From Bacteroidia bacterium (GTDB lineage: Bacteria; Bacteroidota; Bacteroidia; M30B66): 64,000 nt of DNA. Where the stretch lies: assembly GCA_019695235.1 (NCBI GenBank), contig JAIBAI010000002.1, forward strand, positions 57,685 through 121,684. The letters run 5' to 3'. Every line of letters begins with the position of its first letter. Positions within the stretch are counted from its first letter, which is position 1. The translations under genes were made by a program, and so were the position numbers. The notes beneath the pieces are model-generated. The model was not told the DNA's origin and did no database searches. It saw nothing but the letters and a program-made list of their open reading frames with translations. Below are positions 18,685 to 27,905 of the stretch, in pieces.

Positions 18685-19383
18685 TTACTGGTCTTTCATG
18701 GTATAACCCATGCCCACCATGGTGTGCAGGAGTTTTACTTCGAAGTTATGGTCAATTTTCTTCCGGAGAAAATTCATATATACCTCTATTACATTGGTGC
18801 CTGAATCGAAAGTAATTGCCCATATTTTTTCAGCGATAAAGGCTTTGCTCAGTACACGGTTTTTGTTGAGTGCAAGCAATTCAAGCAAAGCATATTCTTT
18901 GGCGGTGAGTCGTATTTCACGCCCTGCACGATAAACTCTTTTGTTATGGGTATTCAGTTCAAGATCGGCCACCCTGATGATATGGTCGGTGTTTTTTGCG
19001 TCATCTTCAGAAGAGCGCCCCCTTTTAAGCAATGATTTAATGCGTGCAAGTAATTCAGGGAAGTCGAATGGCTTTACCAGATAGTCATCAGCACCAGCCT
19101 CAAAGCCTTCAAGCTTGTCGCTCAGAGAGCCTAAGGCAGTAAGCATTAATATCTTGGTTGTATTGTCTATTTCTCTGATTCTCCGGCAAAGTTCAAGCCC
19201 GTTGATTTGCGGAATAATTACGTCTAAAATAATAAGGTCATACGTTTTTGAAAGGGCAAGTTTACGCCCAATTTCACCATCGTAGGCAAAATCTACCTCG
19301 AAGCCGTTTTCTTCCAGACCCTGCCGGATAAACTGAAGAACACGCGCTTCGTCTTCAACAATAAGGATTTTCAGCCCTTCCAT
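18685..19383 (-). CDS. OmpR-family response regulator
   Basis: This 232-residue transcription regulator has a receiver domain with the acidic pair Glu10/Asp11, the phosphorylation site Asp54 in IILDVIIPQINGLELC and the conserved Lys104 in YLVKPFDFPELLARI. The C-terminal winged-helix DNA-binding domain includes LTAKEYALLELLALN. The kinase gene follows after 2 bases, making a standard two-gene phosphorelay. The TonB-dependent receptor upstream and the TDT transporter downstream lie on the same strand and are candidate targets. Confidence 0.94.
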   Translation of the reverse strand: MEGLKILIVEDEARVLQFIRQGLEENGFEVDFAYDGEIGRKLALSKTYDLIILDVIIPQINGLELCRRIREIDNTTKILMLTALGSLSDKLEGFEAGADDYLVKPFDFPELLARIKSLLKRGRSSEDDAKNTDHIIRVADLELNTHNKRVYRAGREIRLTAKEYALLELLALNKNRVLSKAFIAEKIWAITFDSGTNVIEVYMNFLRKKIDHNFEVKLLHTMVGMGYTMKDQ

Positions 19384-19519
19384 TTTTTTTACATGTCACT
19401 ATTATGCGAACATGTAATATACAAATTATCGTAATTTTTTGCATTTAACCAAACCGTAATGGCTTACTTAATGCAAGTACTTGGGTTATGGTAAGAAGAA
19501 AAGATACGTGCCTGAAAAA

Positions 19520-21814
19520 TCAGAATTTAAAATTCGCTCCAATACTTGGCAGAATGGGCAATTGATTCACCCGTTCAAATTTCACCCGGTCGAAATAGAA
19601 TATATTTTCGCGATTATAGGCATTGGTAATGGCGGCAGTCAGCTCTATTTTCTGCTTGTTTTTCAAATTAATGTTTCGGCGGATATTCACATCCAGACGG
19701 TGGAATGCAGGAAGGCGGCCACTATTTAGGTCGCCATATAAGATGCCCAGATTGCCATTGGTTTGGGTATAATTCTGATTCAGATTATTGTTAAGGTTAA
19801 ATTGCTCATAGAACCCTTGTGTTTGTGTAAATGGAAAGCCAGAGCCATAGTTCCAGCGTGCACCGGCCTCCCATTCGCTGTTTTTACCGAAAACCCATGA
19901 AACAACAAGGTTTACATTGTGCCTGCGATCCCAAACCGGACTATAACTCAGCAATTCATCTTTACGATTTACCTGCATGAGTGAATAAACCGCCCAGATA
20001 TACAGTCGCTTAAACTCATATTTTATCACAAAATCAATGCCTTTAGAGCTTCCTTTCTCTGCGATGAAATCTTTTTTGAGCAAGTCAGGTTTTGACAAAT
20101 TCAGCTGGTTGTCATCATAGAGTTTATTCCGGTTGATATTGGCCAATTGGTTAAAGTCGAAATAGTAACCTTCTACATTTATTTTGAGATGCTCTGAAAG
20201 GTCGCCTTCAAAACCTGCAATCAGATGGCGGGCTTTTTGTAATTTTGAGTTAAGCGACTTTCCTTCAAACGTTGCCGGAAGACTTTCTGGAGTGGATAAA
20301 AAACCGTAAAACAGATTCACTACATCACGGTCAGAAACTCCGGCAATCAGGTTTTGTGCATACATCCCTCCGGCAAATTTCAGTCTGAAAAAATCAGTCA
20401 GGTTGTACTTTACAGCAAGCCTTGGTTCGGGCGAAAATTCACCCACAGAAGCATAATAATGTGCCCTGAAACTGGGTTCAAGCACGAGTTTCCCAAGTAC
20501 ACCATGGTACTTTACATAGCCAGCCAATTCGGTATTAAAGTCCTCTTGCACGATTTTTCTATTCAACTCATTGTAAAAGAGGAAGTTGGTGCTAAATCCA
20601 ATGGCTTCAAAGCCATATTGTACATCACTTTTACCGAAGAAATATTTGAAGTTCAGGCCCAGGTTAAAGCCATCAATACTGCTTGAGCGTGAGGGGCGGG
20701 ATGCCTCGTCGAGCATGATTTTATAGTTTGAATAACTAAAAACACCATCAAATAGCACCGATGAATTGGAGGGGATCAGTACAAAGCTGCTGCCTATGCC
20801 GAAGGTATTCCAGCTTAAGTCTTGCAGACTCTTGTACCGTACCTTGTCGCTGAAATCAAACGCTGAGATGTTTAATTTACTGCCATTGTCAGCTGAGAAC
20901 GACAGCTTACCGTAAATATCAGTGAAGTTATACGGAAGTCCTGCGGTATCAACATAAGGGTAAAAAACACGTGAACTTTGCTTAAGGTACGACGAGCGGC
21001 CACTGAGCACATAGGAGGTATTGCCCTTGCCTTCACCTTTGTCTTTTCCAAGAGGGCCTTCCAGTTGAATCTTCGATACGAACGGACTTACCGATACCTT
21101 CCCACCCATGCGTGATTTATTTCCGTCGCGGGTGGTTATTTTCATAATTGAGGAAATCCGGCCACCGTATTCAGCACCAAAACCGCCGGTATGTACTTCT
21201 GCATTGCGTATTATATCTGTGTCGAAAACAGAGAATAAACCGATAGAATGAAAGGGATTATAAATGATGATTCCGTCGAGAAGCACCTTATTTTGGATAG
21301 GGGCGCCTCCCCTGATGTACAACTGCCCTCCCTGGTCACCAGTAAATGTAACGCCCGGAAGCACCTGAAGGTACTGAGCAATATCCGGGTCGGCGCCAAT
21401 AGAAGGCAACTTCGCCATGTCTTTTGGAGTAATGGTGGTGGTAGATATATTCACCCTTGTTTGGGCCTCTTCTTTCTGGCCACTCACCTCGAACTCACGC
21501 AATTGAATTGCACGTTCACTCACCATCAGGTTCCGGCTGAGAATTTGTCCTGCTTTAAGTGAGATGTTCTCTGTAAGAGAATCGTAGCCCGGAGCTTTGA
21601 ACACAAGGGTATATTCGCCCTGTGGTACTTTGGTAATTGAAAAAAACCCATTCACGTCGGTACTGGCGCCGTGAACCGTTCCTTTGAGGTAAACGTTGAT
21701 AAAGATAACCGGCTCTCCGTTGGCTTTATTGTAAACAAAACCCCGCACAGTAGCTTGTTGTGCCTGAAGTGCAGCAACAAGGAACAGCAGGCTTAGAATC
21801 AGAAAATTTCTCAT
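19520..21814 (-). CDS. TonB-dependent outer-membrane receptor
   Basis: This 764-residue outer-membrane barrel has a signal peptide ending ALQAQ. An N-terminal carboxypeptidase-regulatory-like domain (ATVRGFVYNKANGEPVIF) is followed by a plug domain (about 125-230, with GGQLYIRGGAPIQNKVLLDG) and a beta-barrel ending in Phe (GANFKF). This combination is usual for Bacteroidota receptors that import siderophores, metals, cobalamin or oligomers using TonB energy. No SusD-like partner is adjacent, which argues against a polysaccharide-utilisation system. It lies upstream of the two-component genes on the same strand, separated by 136 bases. Confidence 0.92.
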   Translation of the reverse strand: MRNFLILSLLFLVAALQAQQATVRGFVYNKANGEPVIFINVYLKGTVHGASTDVNGFFSITKVPQGEYTLVFKAPGYDSLTENISLKAGQILSRNLMVSERAIQLREFEVSGQKEEAQTRVNISTTTITPKDMAKLPSIGADPDIAQYLQVLPGVTFTGDQGGQLYIRGGAPIQNKVLLDGIIIYNPFHSIGLFSVFDTDIIRNAEVHTGGFGAEYGGRISSIMKITTRDGNKSRMGGKVSVSPFVSKIQLEGPLGKDKGEGKGNTSYVLSGRSSYLKQSSRVFYPYVDTAGLPYNFTDIYGKLSFSADNGSKLNISAFDFSDKVRYKSLQDLSWNTFGIGSSFVLIPSNSSVLFDGVFSYSNYKIMLDEASRPSRSSSIDGFNLGLNFKYFFGKSDVQYGFEAIGFSTNFLFYNELNRKIVQEDFNTELAGYVKYHGVLGKLVLEPSFRAHYYASVGEFSPEPRLAVKYNLTDFFRLKFAGGMYAQNLIAGVSDRDVVNLFYGFLSTPESLPATFEGKSLNSKLQKARHLIAGFEGDLSEHLKINVEGYYFDFNQLANINRNKLYDDNQLNLSKPDLLKKDFIAEKGSSKGIDFVIKYEFKRLYIWAVYSLMQVNRKDELLSYSPVWDRRHNVNLVVSWVFGKNSEWEAGARWNYGSGFPFTQTQGFYEQFNLNNNLNQNYTQTNGNLGILYGDLNSGRLPAFHRLDVNIRRNINLKNKQKIELTAAITNAYNRENIFYFDRVKFERVNQLPILPSIGANFKF

Positions 21815-21886
21815 GACAAGCCTGCAAAGATAAAATGAATCAAATAGCTGAAGGAAACAATATCAGGCGTTTATCGCTTAACTGCG

Positions 21887-22183
21887 TTATTTGGCCAGAC
21901 ATTCGTAATAAGATTTCTCTTTGTTTTGCTTGTCATCTTTGCCGCATGCTTCCTCCGTTGTGTTATTGTAAACACAGGTGTAGCCATAATTGGTTTCAAG
22001 GTAAATCTTCCATGCTTCAACAGATTTCCCGTCGAGGTCATCATCTCCCGTACAACCCGCAAGTGGCGGGAGAGTAGCATGAGTGCAGTTGCCGCATTTT
22101 CGGGTACAGTCGTAACATTTTTTGCACGATGCCATCAATAGCGAAGAGGCGGTTATCAGGCAAACAAAAAGGAACTTTTTCAT
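21887..22183 (-). CDS. Small cysteine-rich lipoprotein
   Basis: This 98-residue protein has a lipoprotein signal (lipobox LMASC, Cys20). The mature part is polar with eight further cysteines, four of them clustered just after the lipid site (KKCYDCTRKCGNCTH) and the others spread to the C-terminus. Disulfides or metal binding are likely. The gene is on the same strand as the TonB-dependent receptor and 72 bases upstream of it, so it may act with the receptor. I do not recognise a named family. Confidence 0.7.
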   Translation of the reverse strand: MKKFLFVCLITASSLLMASCKKCYDCTRKCGNCTHATLPPLAGCTGDDDLDGKSVEAWKIYLETNYGYTCVYNNTTEEACGKDDKQNKEKSYYECLAK

Positions 22184-22319
22184 AAAAACAGTCGGTCTAA
22201 AAACACTTATTTCAATCCAAAAATAACAAAATTGATGTTTATATGCTTTTATATTTCTGAGCCATCACCCAGGGCTTTCCCTCCGTCAGTGTTTTCTTTA
22301 ATTGTTAAAGGCGGGTTTT

Positions 22320-23183
22320 CTATTGGTTCTTTGTTTTTTTCTTGTCTATGCGGTTGGGTTCGTCCTTTACTTTGAGTGCTGTTTTTGCGTTCAAAGAGGT
22401 CACAACTTTTTTGCCCGTTTGTGCTTCCAATGCTTTTCGGGCATCACCAGCAATTTTACCACCTCGCTCAGCAACTTTAGCATTTTCTTCAAAAGTTTCA
22501 GGGTTTGTAGATTGTGAGATGTCTTTGGTTGAAGCCTATGCAAGCATATTAAAAATCAGTTCAGTATTGGTCATATTGTCGCGAAGATTTTCATTTTTCA
22601 GGTTTTTGAGAACTTTATACGCTTTGGTTGTCTTGCCCGACCACGCTTTCGTAATGATGTCTGTTAAAGTTGCAAACTGTAAACCTTTGCTAAGGCCCCG
22701 CTTTTTCCACTCGTCCGTAAGTTCTTTGCGGATTTCAATACTTTTAAGCCGTTGATTAATCCAATTTTCTGAATATCCCAATGTCAGATATTGTTCCAAA
22801 GCTCTGTCTATTGTGATTTCGGGGTCTTGCATTTCATCCAGACGTTCAGATGCCAATTGTGCCAGCCATAACTTAAACGGCTCTGCTTTTGGGGACGGAA
22901 TAGATTGAATAAGCCTGAAAATCTGTTCACTGTCCGCCACGTCAGTTAGCCGCATTTTGCCGTCAGGGGCAGCCAATTTCAATTGTCCGATTTTTTCGGA
23001 CAGTTCACTACCTTCCTTTTTTAGCTTGGTTTTTAGGTCGTTCCAATATTTTCTTGGGCGGTCTGTCTCTGTCAACACTTCAATTACATCTATGACTGAA
23101 ATAAACCAAAGTTCTTTGTCCTCGTCCCAATGAGTGCGGACTTTCTTTTGTTCAAATATCCTTATGGCATTTTCGTTTTTCAT
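22320..23183 (-). pseudogene. BRO-N / phage-antirepressor-type protein with an in-frame amber stop
   Basis: The gene runs from ATG 23183 for 215 codons, meets TAG at 22536-22538, then stays open in the same frame for another 71 codons to TAG at 22320-22322. The N-terminal part is a BRO-N/antirepressor-like domain (KELWFISVIDVIEVLTETDRP). The middle is the helical DIQ-type region (ITIDRALEQYLTLGYSENW). The piece after the stop carries the usual C-terminal signature of this family (ASTKDISQSTNPETFEENAK, GGKIAGDARKALE, GKKVVTSLNAK). From memory of related proteins, the codon at the stop is Glu (MLAEAST), so one base change (GAG to TAG) explains the break. Such genes are common on mobile DNA and may regulate damage or phage responses. 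Confidence 0.8.
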
Positions 23184-23339
23184 TCTTTGTGAATAGTTTG
23201 TTGTGGCTGAGGTTGAATGGGAGCCGTTAAAATGCTTTATAGTTTGTTTCTATTAAAATCCGGCCGACATCGCATTGCAAAGAACAAAGACTTTGGTTGA
23301 TACTTGATTTGAATGATGAAGGTAATGATTTTACACAGT

Positions 23340-24533
23340 CTAATGGTCAACCTGAATTAATCGCCGGATGGCTTGCCGTCCCTTTGTTGAAATTTCTAAA
23401 AGGTACAGTCCATTGACCAGGTAATTGGTTTGTAATACCAATTCACGGCCAGATTTTTCAAAAGGAGCAAGCATCAGCTGACCTGAAAGGTCAAATACGC
23501 GACATTCAGTGAGTTGCTGGTCGAGTACGTGAGGTTTAATACGCAGCCAGTTATCGGCAGGTTGAGGGAAAATCAGCAATGATGCTTCATTGGCAAACTT
23601 TTCAATGGCTTGCGGATCGCAGCCTCCAGTTATTTCGGTACGACTTGCACGGCTCACCGAATCCATAAAAATCTCCATAGAAGTTTGATCATCTTTGAGG
23701 AAGAAGTTCATTGCCGGAATCATCAAATCAAGAGTAATGTCTTGCTGGTCTTCGCGCTCAATCTGTGTTTGAGAACCTGCAATCATTTCCATGATATTGC
23801 AGGCAGCCGGGTCATCATCGGCGTAGAAGCAATGGTTACCTCCTTTGATGTTAATGAAGAATTTACATGAAGATGCCAGTGCTTGAAAAATCGGTTGGTG
23901 CATGCCGGATGGTGTTGTTACAGCATCGCCACTTCCGGAGAAGATAATGGTGGGTGCAGTTACAGATGGTGCAGCGGCAAGAGAAGAAGGCTCGGTATTT
24001 GCCGGCGCCAGTAATACAAGCATGTTCACCAGCTCAGGTTTGTTGCCCGAAAGGATGCTGGCACCACCTCCCATAGAGTGCCCCATGAGCGCATGTTTCC
24101 CACTTGAACGGCCACTGAAAACGGAGCTATTGTCGTTACTTTGATTGCGAAACCAAGTAAGGGCATAAATAAGGTCTTTCCCAAGGGCAGCCTGGTCTGG
24201 GATAAACAATTTTGTTTCGGTGCCAATCATTAGCATGATATAACCCACCGGAACGATTTTATTGACAAGTGGTTGGTACAATTCAGGCCCCATTCCCCAG
24301 CCGTGGGCAAATGAGATGACAGGGAAGTTGCCTTTTGCCGGAAGGGCATTTAAGCCCTGAGATTCAGCAGGGTACCAAACTCTGATGGGGATTTCCCTGT
24401 TCGACCTGTCTGGGTCTTTAAGGGTGAAATCCATAAAGCCCATTGAGAAAGCAGCCTTGGCACTATAGCCTGGCGCCAGGCACAGGATGAGCAGCAGAAA
24501 TAAATGATTAAGCCTGTATTTTCTGAAGAGCAT
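23340..24533 (-). CDS. Exported alpha/beta hydrolase (dienelactone-hydrolase-like) with T9SS sorting domain
   Basis: This 397-residue protein has a signal peptide (LNHLFLLLILCLAPGYSAKA). The alpha/beta-hydrolase fold has the oxyanion segment SFAHGWGMG, nucleophile motif GHSMGGG (Ser), and later the Asp/His segments SGSGDAV and GGNHCFY. It resembles platelet-activating-factor acetylhydrolase/dienelactone hydrolase-like secreted esterases. The last 80 residues (LIFPQPADNWLRI to the end) form a type A T9SS C-terminal sorting domain, so the enzyme is probably secreted or surface-anchored. I chose the ATG at 24533, which precedes the signal peptide and overlaps the cysteine desulfurase gene by 26 bases. 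The substrate is unknown. Confidence 0.85.
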   Translation of the reverse strand: MLFRKYRLNHLFLLLILCLAPGYSAKAAFSMGFMDFTLKDPDRSNREIPIRVWYPAESQGLNALPAKGNFPVISFAHGWGMGPELYQPLVNKIVPVGYIMLMIGTETKLFIPDQAALGKDLIYALTWFRNQSNDNSSVFSGRSSGKHALMGHSMGGGASILSGNKPELVNMLVLLAPANTEPSSLAAAPSVTAPTIIFSGSGDAVTTPSGMHQPIFQALASSCKFFINIKGGNHCFYADDDPAACNIMEMIAGSQTQIEREDQQDITLDLMIPAMNFFLKDDQTSMEIFMDSVSRASRTEITGGCDPQAIEKFANEASLLIFPQPADNWLRIKPHVLDQQLTECRVFDLSGQLMLAPFEKSGRELVLQTNYLVNGLYLLEISTKGRQAIRRLIQVDH

Positions 24534-25662
24534 CTGAGAATTTTGTCGAAATATACTGTGTTTCTTCGCTGGATGCGTATTTGCCAAGCGATATTCGGAT
24601 ACTTTCACGGCAAGCATCAGTAGAAAGCCCCATTGCCCGAAGTACGTGCGAGGGTTCGCTGTTAGCTGATGAGCAGGCGGAACCGGTGGCAAGCGCCAGT
24701 TCAGGCAAAAGGCCTATCAAACGGGCAGCATCTATTCCGGGGAACCTGAAATTCAATGTGTTGGGTAGTCTTGAAGCCTTCTGCCCGTTGACCTGTGCCC
24801 CTAATTGCTGCAAATGGTATTCGAGGCTGTTTCTTTCAGATGCAACAGCGGTGTATTTTTCAAATGTGGTATTTGCAAGCACTGCTGCCGCTCCCATACC
24901 TACAATCCCAGGTACGTTCAGGGTGCCTGAGCGCATTCCATTCTCATGACCACCTCCGTGTAGTTGAGGTATGATTCGGATACGTGGATTCTTCCGGCGA
25001 ACATATAAAGCCCCGCAACCCTTAGGGCCATAGAACTTATGTGCCGACATTGCCAGCAAAGCAAGCCCACTGTGCAGCAGGTTCACTTGAATCTTCCCGC
25101 AGGCTTGCGTAGCATCACAAATTAATACAGCTCCTGAAGCACTGGCAATTTCAGCGTACTCATTTACTGGCATAATAACACCGGTTTCGTTGTTAGCAAG
25201 CATGGCAACAATTGCAAGGGTATGCTCATTGCAGGTTGCTTTGATGCTTTCAATATCCGGCAGGCCATTTTCATCAAGCGGTAAATAAATTACATCAGCA
25301 CCTTTTTTTTGGAGGTATTGAAGCGTGTCGAGTACTGCTTTATGCTCGGTCTTAAAGCTGATAATTTGCTTACGCTGACTGCCACCCAGTTCAAATAGCC
25401 CTTTTATTGCCAGGTTCAGTGCTTCTGTGGCACCGGAGCAAAAATAAATTTCATCGGGTTCAGCTCCTATCAATGCGGCTGTTTGCTCTCTGGCTATTTT
25501 CACCGCCTCTGCTGCCCGCCATCCGTAGGCATGCAGGCTGCTGGAAGCATTGCCGAAGTGTTGACTGAACCAGGGCAGCATTTGTTCAAGCACCAAGGGG
25601 GCTACCGGGGTGGTCGCATTGTAATCTAAGTAAAGCGGAGCTGCGCTATTGTATGCTATCAT
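24508..25662 (-). CDS. Cysteine desulfurase (NifS/IscS family)
   Basis: This 384-residue PLP enzyme takes sulfur from cysteine to a persulfide for Fe-S cluster or thio-cofactor synthesis. It begins YLDYNATTPV as is usual in the family. The PLP lysine lies in SAHKFYGPKGCGALYVR and the active-site cysteine in ATGSACSSANSEPSHVL, which fits the group I (NifS/IscS) loop. The start was set at ATG 25662 because homologues begin just before LYLDYNATTP; the gene then overlaps the upstream gene by 17 bases. No iscU, iscA or suf genes are adjacent, so it may serve tRNA thiolation or a stand-alone sulfur-transfer role. Confidence 0.92.
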   Translation of the reverse strand: MIAYNSAAPLYLDYNATTPVAPLVLEQMLPWFSQHFGNASSSLHAYGWRAAEAVKIAREQTAALIGAEPDEIYFCSGATEALNLAIKGLFELGGSQRKQIISFKTEHKAVLDTLQYLQKKGADVIYLPLDENGLPDIESIKATCNEHTLAIVAMLANNETGVIMPVNEYAEIASASGAVLICDATQACGKIQVNLLHSGLALLAMSAHKFYGPKGCGALYVRRKNPRIRIIPQLHGGGHENGMRSGTLNVPGIVGMGAAAVLANTTFEKYTAVASERNSLEYHLQQLGAQVNGQKASRLPNTLNFRFPGIDAARLIGLLPELALATGSACSSANSEPSHVLRAMGLSTDACRESIRISLGKYASSEETQYISTKFSDALQKIQA

Positions 25663-27100
25663 TGAGCCAATTGATATATTTAATGATTTCGTCTTCGTGG
25701 TCATCGCCCAGCCAGCGTGATTTGAATGCCAAAAGCTTTTTTTGAAGATTGCGGTGTTTTAAACCTCCATGTAATGATGTAGCTTCCTGCAAAAGATGCA
25801 ATAATTCAACTTCCTTCAAGTTTGCCGGATGTGATAAAATGGTTTTAAAGTCACGGCAAATCTGTTCGTGGCGGTAGTTCCAGAAGTCCATATCTGCTAA
25901 TTCGAAGCGAATCATTAATTCAGCTACTGCAATTTTGAATTTCAGGGTAATGTCGGCTTTTTTATAGTTTTCAAGCAGATAGAGTCGGTTCAAACTTCTG
26001 ATGGCCTGACTGAATTGGCCAAGGTCAAAGTAGCTTGTTGCAAGATTCAGGTAGATGAACATTTCATAAAAAGGCATCCTTATCAGCCGTTTGTTTTCCT
26101 GCATTTCGAGCAAAATACGGATGGCTTCCTCTACATCAGAGGTGCTGTAATTATTTACAAGTGCGTTGTAGTAGAAAATCTCAAACCGTTCGTAATGCAA
26201 GTGCTGATACTCTTGCATTGCTTTGTGCAGGGCTTCTGCAAACTCAAGTGATTGCTTTACTTTGTTATTCTTGAACAGACTATTCACGATATAGGTGAGC
26301 ATCTGCAATTTGGTGTCGTGGTTGTTGCGGTTAAATAACTGCTCGTCTGAAAACTCACGGTAGGTTTTCAACAGGTAGCTTTCGAGGTTTTGAAAATCCT
26401 TGCGTTGAAGCAGGAGCTGGCTTACCAGGCTGTATATTTTAAAACGAAAACGTGCTGAGTTACGTAGTTTTTCATCAAGGTTAAATTGTTGCGTAGTAGA
26501 TTCAAGTATTTCAAGGAGTGAATTTTCGGCATCACCGAAGTTCTGTGTCACTTTCAACCGATAAGAAACCATTGCCAGTAGGTCGTCCATCTGCCGCAGA
26601 CGTGCCAGATTCTCAGAATTATTTTTTCGTTTTTCAATATATGTTTCCGGATTAATGGTCAGTAATTGGTGCGAAAGCTGAATGAACTCGCCATAAATAA
26701 TATCGAGTAACTCATTGTTTTCGAGTTTTGCAGCCCGGTTCTCCGCTTTTTTTAAAAAGTGTAATGCCAGTTGATGCCTGTTGCGTGAAGCATAGATGCG
26801 GGTGATCATCATCAGATGGTAAAGGTATAAACCATCATCGGCATCGTAATGTTGTAAAAACAAGCAACGGTTAAGGTCGTCAATTAACCTGCCTTTTAGC
26901 CTGTAATATGCGTTCTTGTCACCTGCGCCATAGAGCTTGATAAATAACTTTTCATCGTCAGCATCCTGACTTTGCCGAATCAGGTCGAGTAAACGCAAAT
27001 CTTTTCTGTCATCTGATTGGCCTTGGCGAAGTGCGAAAACCTTGTAAAACCTTAGTTCTTCTTTGCTCATTGAATCAGCAATTTCGAAAAGAATATCCAT
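25646..27100 (-). CDS. Helical-repeat (TPR-like) protein of unknown function
   Basis: This 484-residue cytoplasmic protein, with no signal peptide, is almost entirely alpha-helical. Repeated helix pairs such as ALHFLKKAENRAAKLENNEL and AIRSLNRLYLLENY suggest degenerate TPR units. It starts MDILFEIADSMSKEELRFYK; the 12 codons upstream are unlikely to be translated. Proteins of this form are common in Bacteroidota, and I know of no assigned role. Its stop lies inside the start of the cysteine desulfurase gene (17-base overlap), so the two are co-expressed. Confidence 0.7.
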   Translation of the reverse strand: MDILFEIADSMSKEELRFYKVFALRQGQSDDRKDLRLLDLIRQSQDADDEKLFIKLYGAGDKNAYYRLKGRLIDDLNRCLFLQHYDADDGLYLYHLMMITRIYASRNRHQLALHFLKKAENRAAKLENNELLDIIYGEFIQLSHQLLTINPETYIEKRKNNSENLARLRQMDDLLAMVSYRLKVTQNFGDAENSLLEILESTTQQFNLDEKLRNSARFRFKIYSLVSQLLLQRKDFQNLESYLLKTYREFSDEQLFNRNNHDTKLQMLTYIVNSLFKNNKVKQSLEFAEALHKAMQEYQHLHYERFEIFYYNALVNNYSTSDVEEAIRILLEMQENKRLIRMPFYEMFIYLNLATSYFDLGQFSQAIRSLNRLYLLENYKKADITLKFKIAVAELMIRFELADMDFWNYRHEQICRDFKTILSHPANLKEVELLHLLQEATSLHGGLKHRNLQKKLLAFKSRWLGDDHEDEIIKYINWLNDSIQ

Positions 27101-27146
27101 TGTATTATATGGTTTGGGTGCGTAAGATTTTTGCAAGTTTAAATAA

Positions 27147-27174
27147 TTTGTGCCGGATAATCAGTTTATATTTG
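27147..27174 (+). promoter_or_regulatory. Candidate Bacteroidota promoter for the next gene
   Basis: TTTG at 27147-27150 and TATATTTG at 27167-27174 match the -33 and -7 elements (TTTG and TAnnTTTG) with a 16-base spacer, slightly short. The predicted start of transcription is about 15 bases before the ATG at 27195. Confidence 0.5.
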
Positions 27175-27194
27175 TCTAAAGAAAAACAAAACCG

Positions 27195-27884
27195 ATGTAT
27201 CCGGTAAAAACATACCCCCTGAAGAGGCTTTTTATCATTCTGGTGCTGACAGGATTTGTTTTGCCTTTGAATGCCCAGAAGCTGAGGATTGTATCGGTGC
27301 AGTTGCCTGATTCAGCGATTCTTGGCACGAGTATTACTGCCAGTTTGCGTATTGAAAATCAAGACAGTAGCAGCCGTTTGGGCAATCTGCGCATCTGGTT
27401 CCAGAATCAGGATATCTCAGGTATCGTAGCTCCGGTAGGGATTTCAGACTCACGACAGTACTTTGCACCAGGTCAGCAAAGAGAATTCCTCATTACTGTT
27501 CCGGTAAAGCCTGGTATTTTTAAAGGTGGCGGGAATACTGTTGTAATCTGGCCTTCTTTTCTTGATCTTCCGGAAGTAGGTTCTGATACCACACGCATTG
27601 AGATATTTGTGCTCGACCCCAACAGTGTCGCAGGAATCACAAAGCTGAGCAAACAAATCAGGATTCTTCATCTACCGATGAGCGCCATTCTCGAGGTACA
27701 AAATGATGATGTAACGCAAGCCCCTGAACAGCTTGCTTTGTATGGGGTTTCAGGTGAACTGCTACACCAGGCCAATGGTTCACGGCTTGATTTAACCGGG
27801 CTTGGTAGGGGCATTTATATTCTGCAAATGCGTTTTAGCAACGGACTTATTACACGTCATAAGATATACTGGGCAGCTCTTTAA
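27195..27884 (+). CDS. Exported protein with T9SS type A-like C-terminal domain
   Basis: This 229-residue protein has a signal peptide (RLFIILVLTGFVLPLNAQ). A beta-rich domain of about 130 residues follows, resembling an Ig/CARDB-like fold (SITASLRIENQDSSSRLGNL). A C-terminal segment of about 70 residues (LALYGVSGELLHQ, then GIYILQMRFSNGLITRHKI) matches the end of T9SS type A sorting domains. It is probably secreted or attached to the cell surface. No catalytic motif is visible. It is 21 bases upstream of ispG on the same strand, which looks incidental. Confidence 0.75.
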   Translation: MYPVKTYPLKRLFIILVLTGFVLPLNAQKLRIVSVQLPDSAILGTSITASLRIENQDSSSRLGNLRIWFQNQDISGIVAPVGISDSRQYFAPGQQREFLITVPVKPGIFKGGGNTVVIWPSFLDLPEVGSDTTRIEIFVLDPNSVAGITKLSKQIRILHLPMSAILEVQNDDVTQAPEQLALYGVSGELLHQANGSRLDLTGLGRGIYILQMRFSNGLITRHKIYWAAL

Positions 27885-27905
27885 GCTTTTGTTTAATTTT
27901 GCTGC

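Noticed and set aside
22342..22755. Plus-strand open frame over the 3' part of the BRO-type gene
   Set aside because: It is antisense to the conserved C-terminal signature of the minus-strand gene and has no family features of its own.
22320..23183. Recoding of TAG as an amino acid in this organism
   Set aside because: TAG is used as an ordinary stop by several intact genes in the window, for example at 25646-25648 and 14701-14703, so the TAG in the BRO-type gene is more simply a nonsense change.
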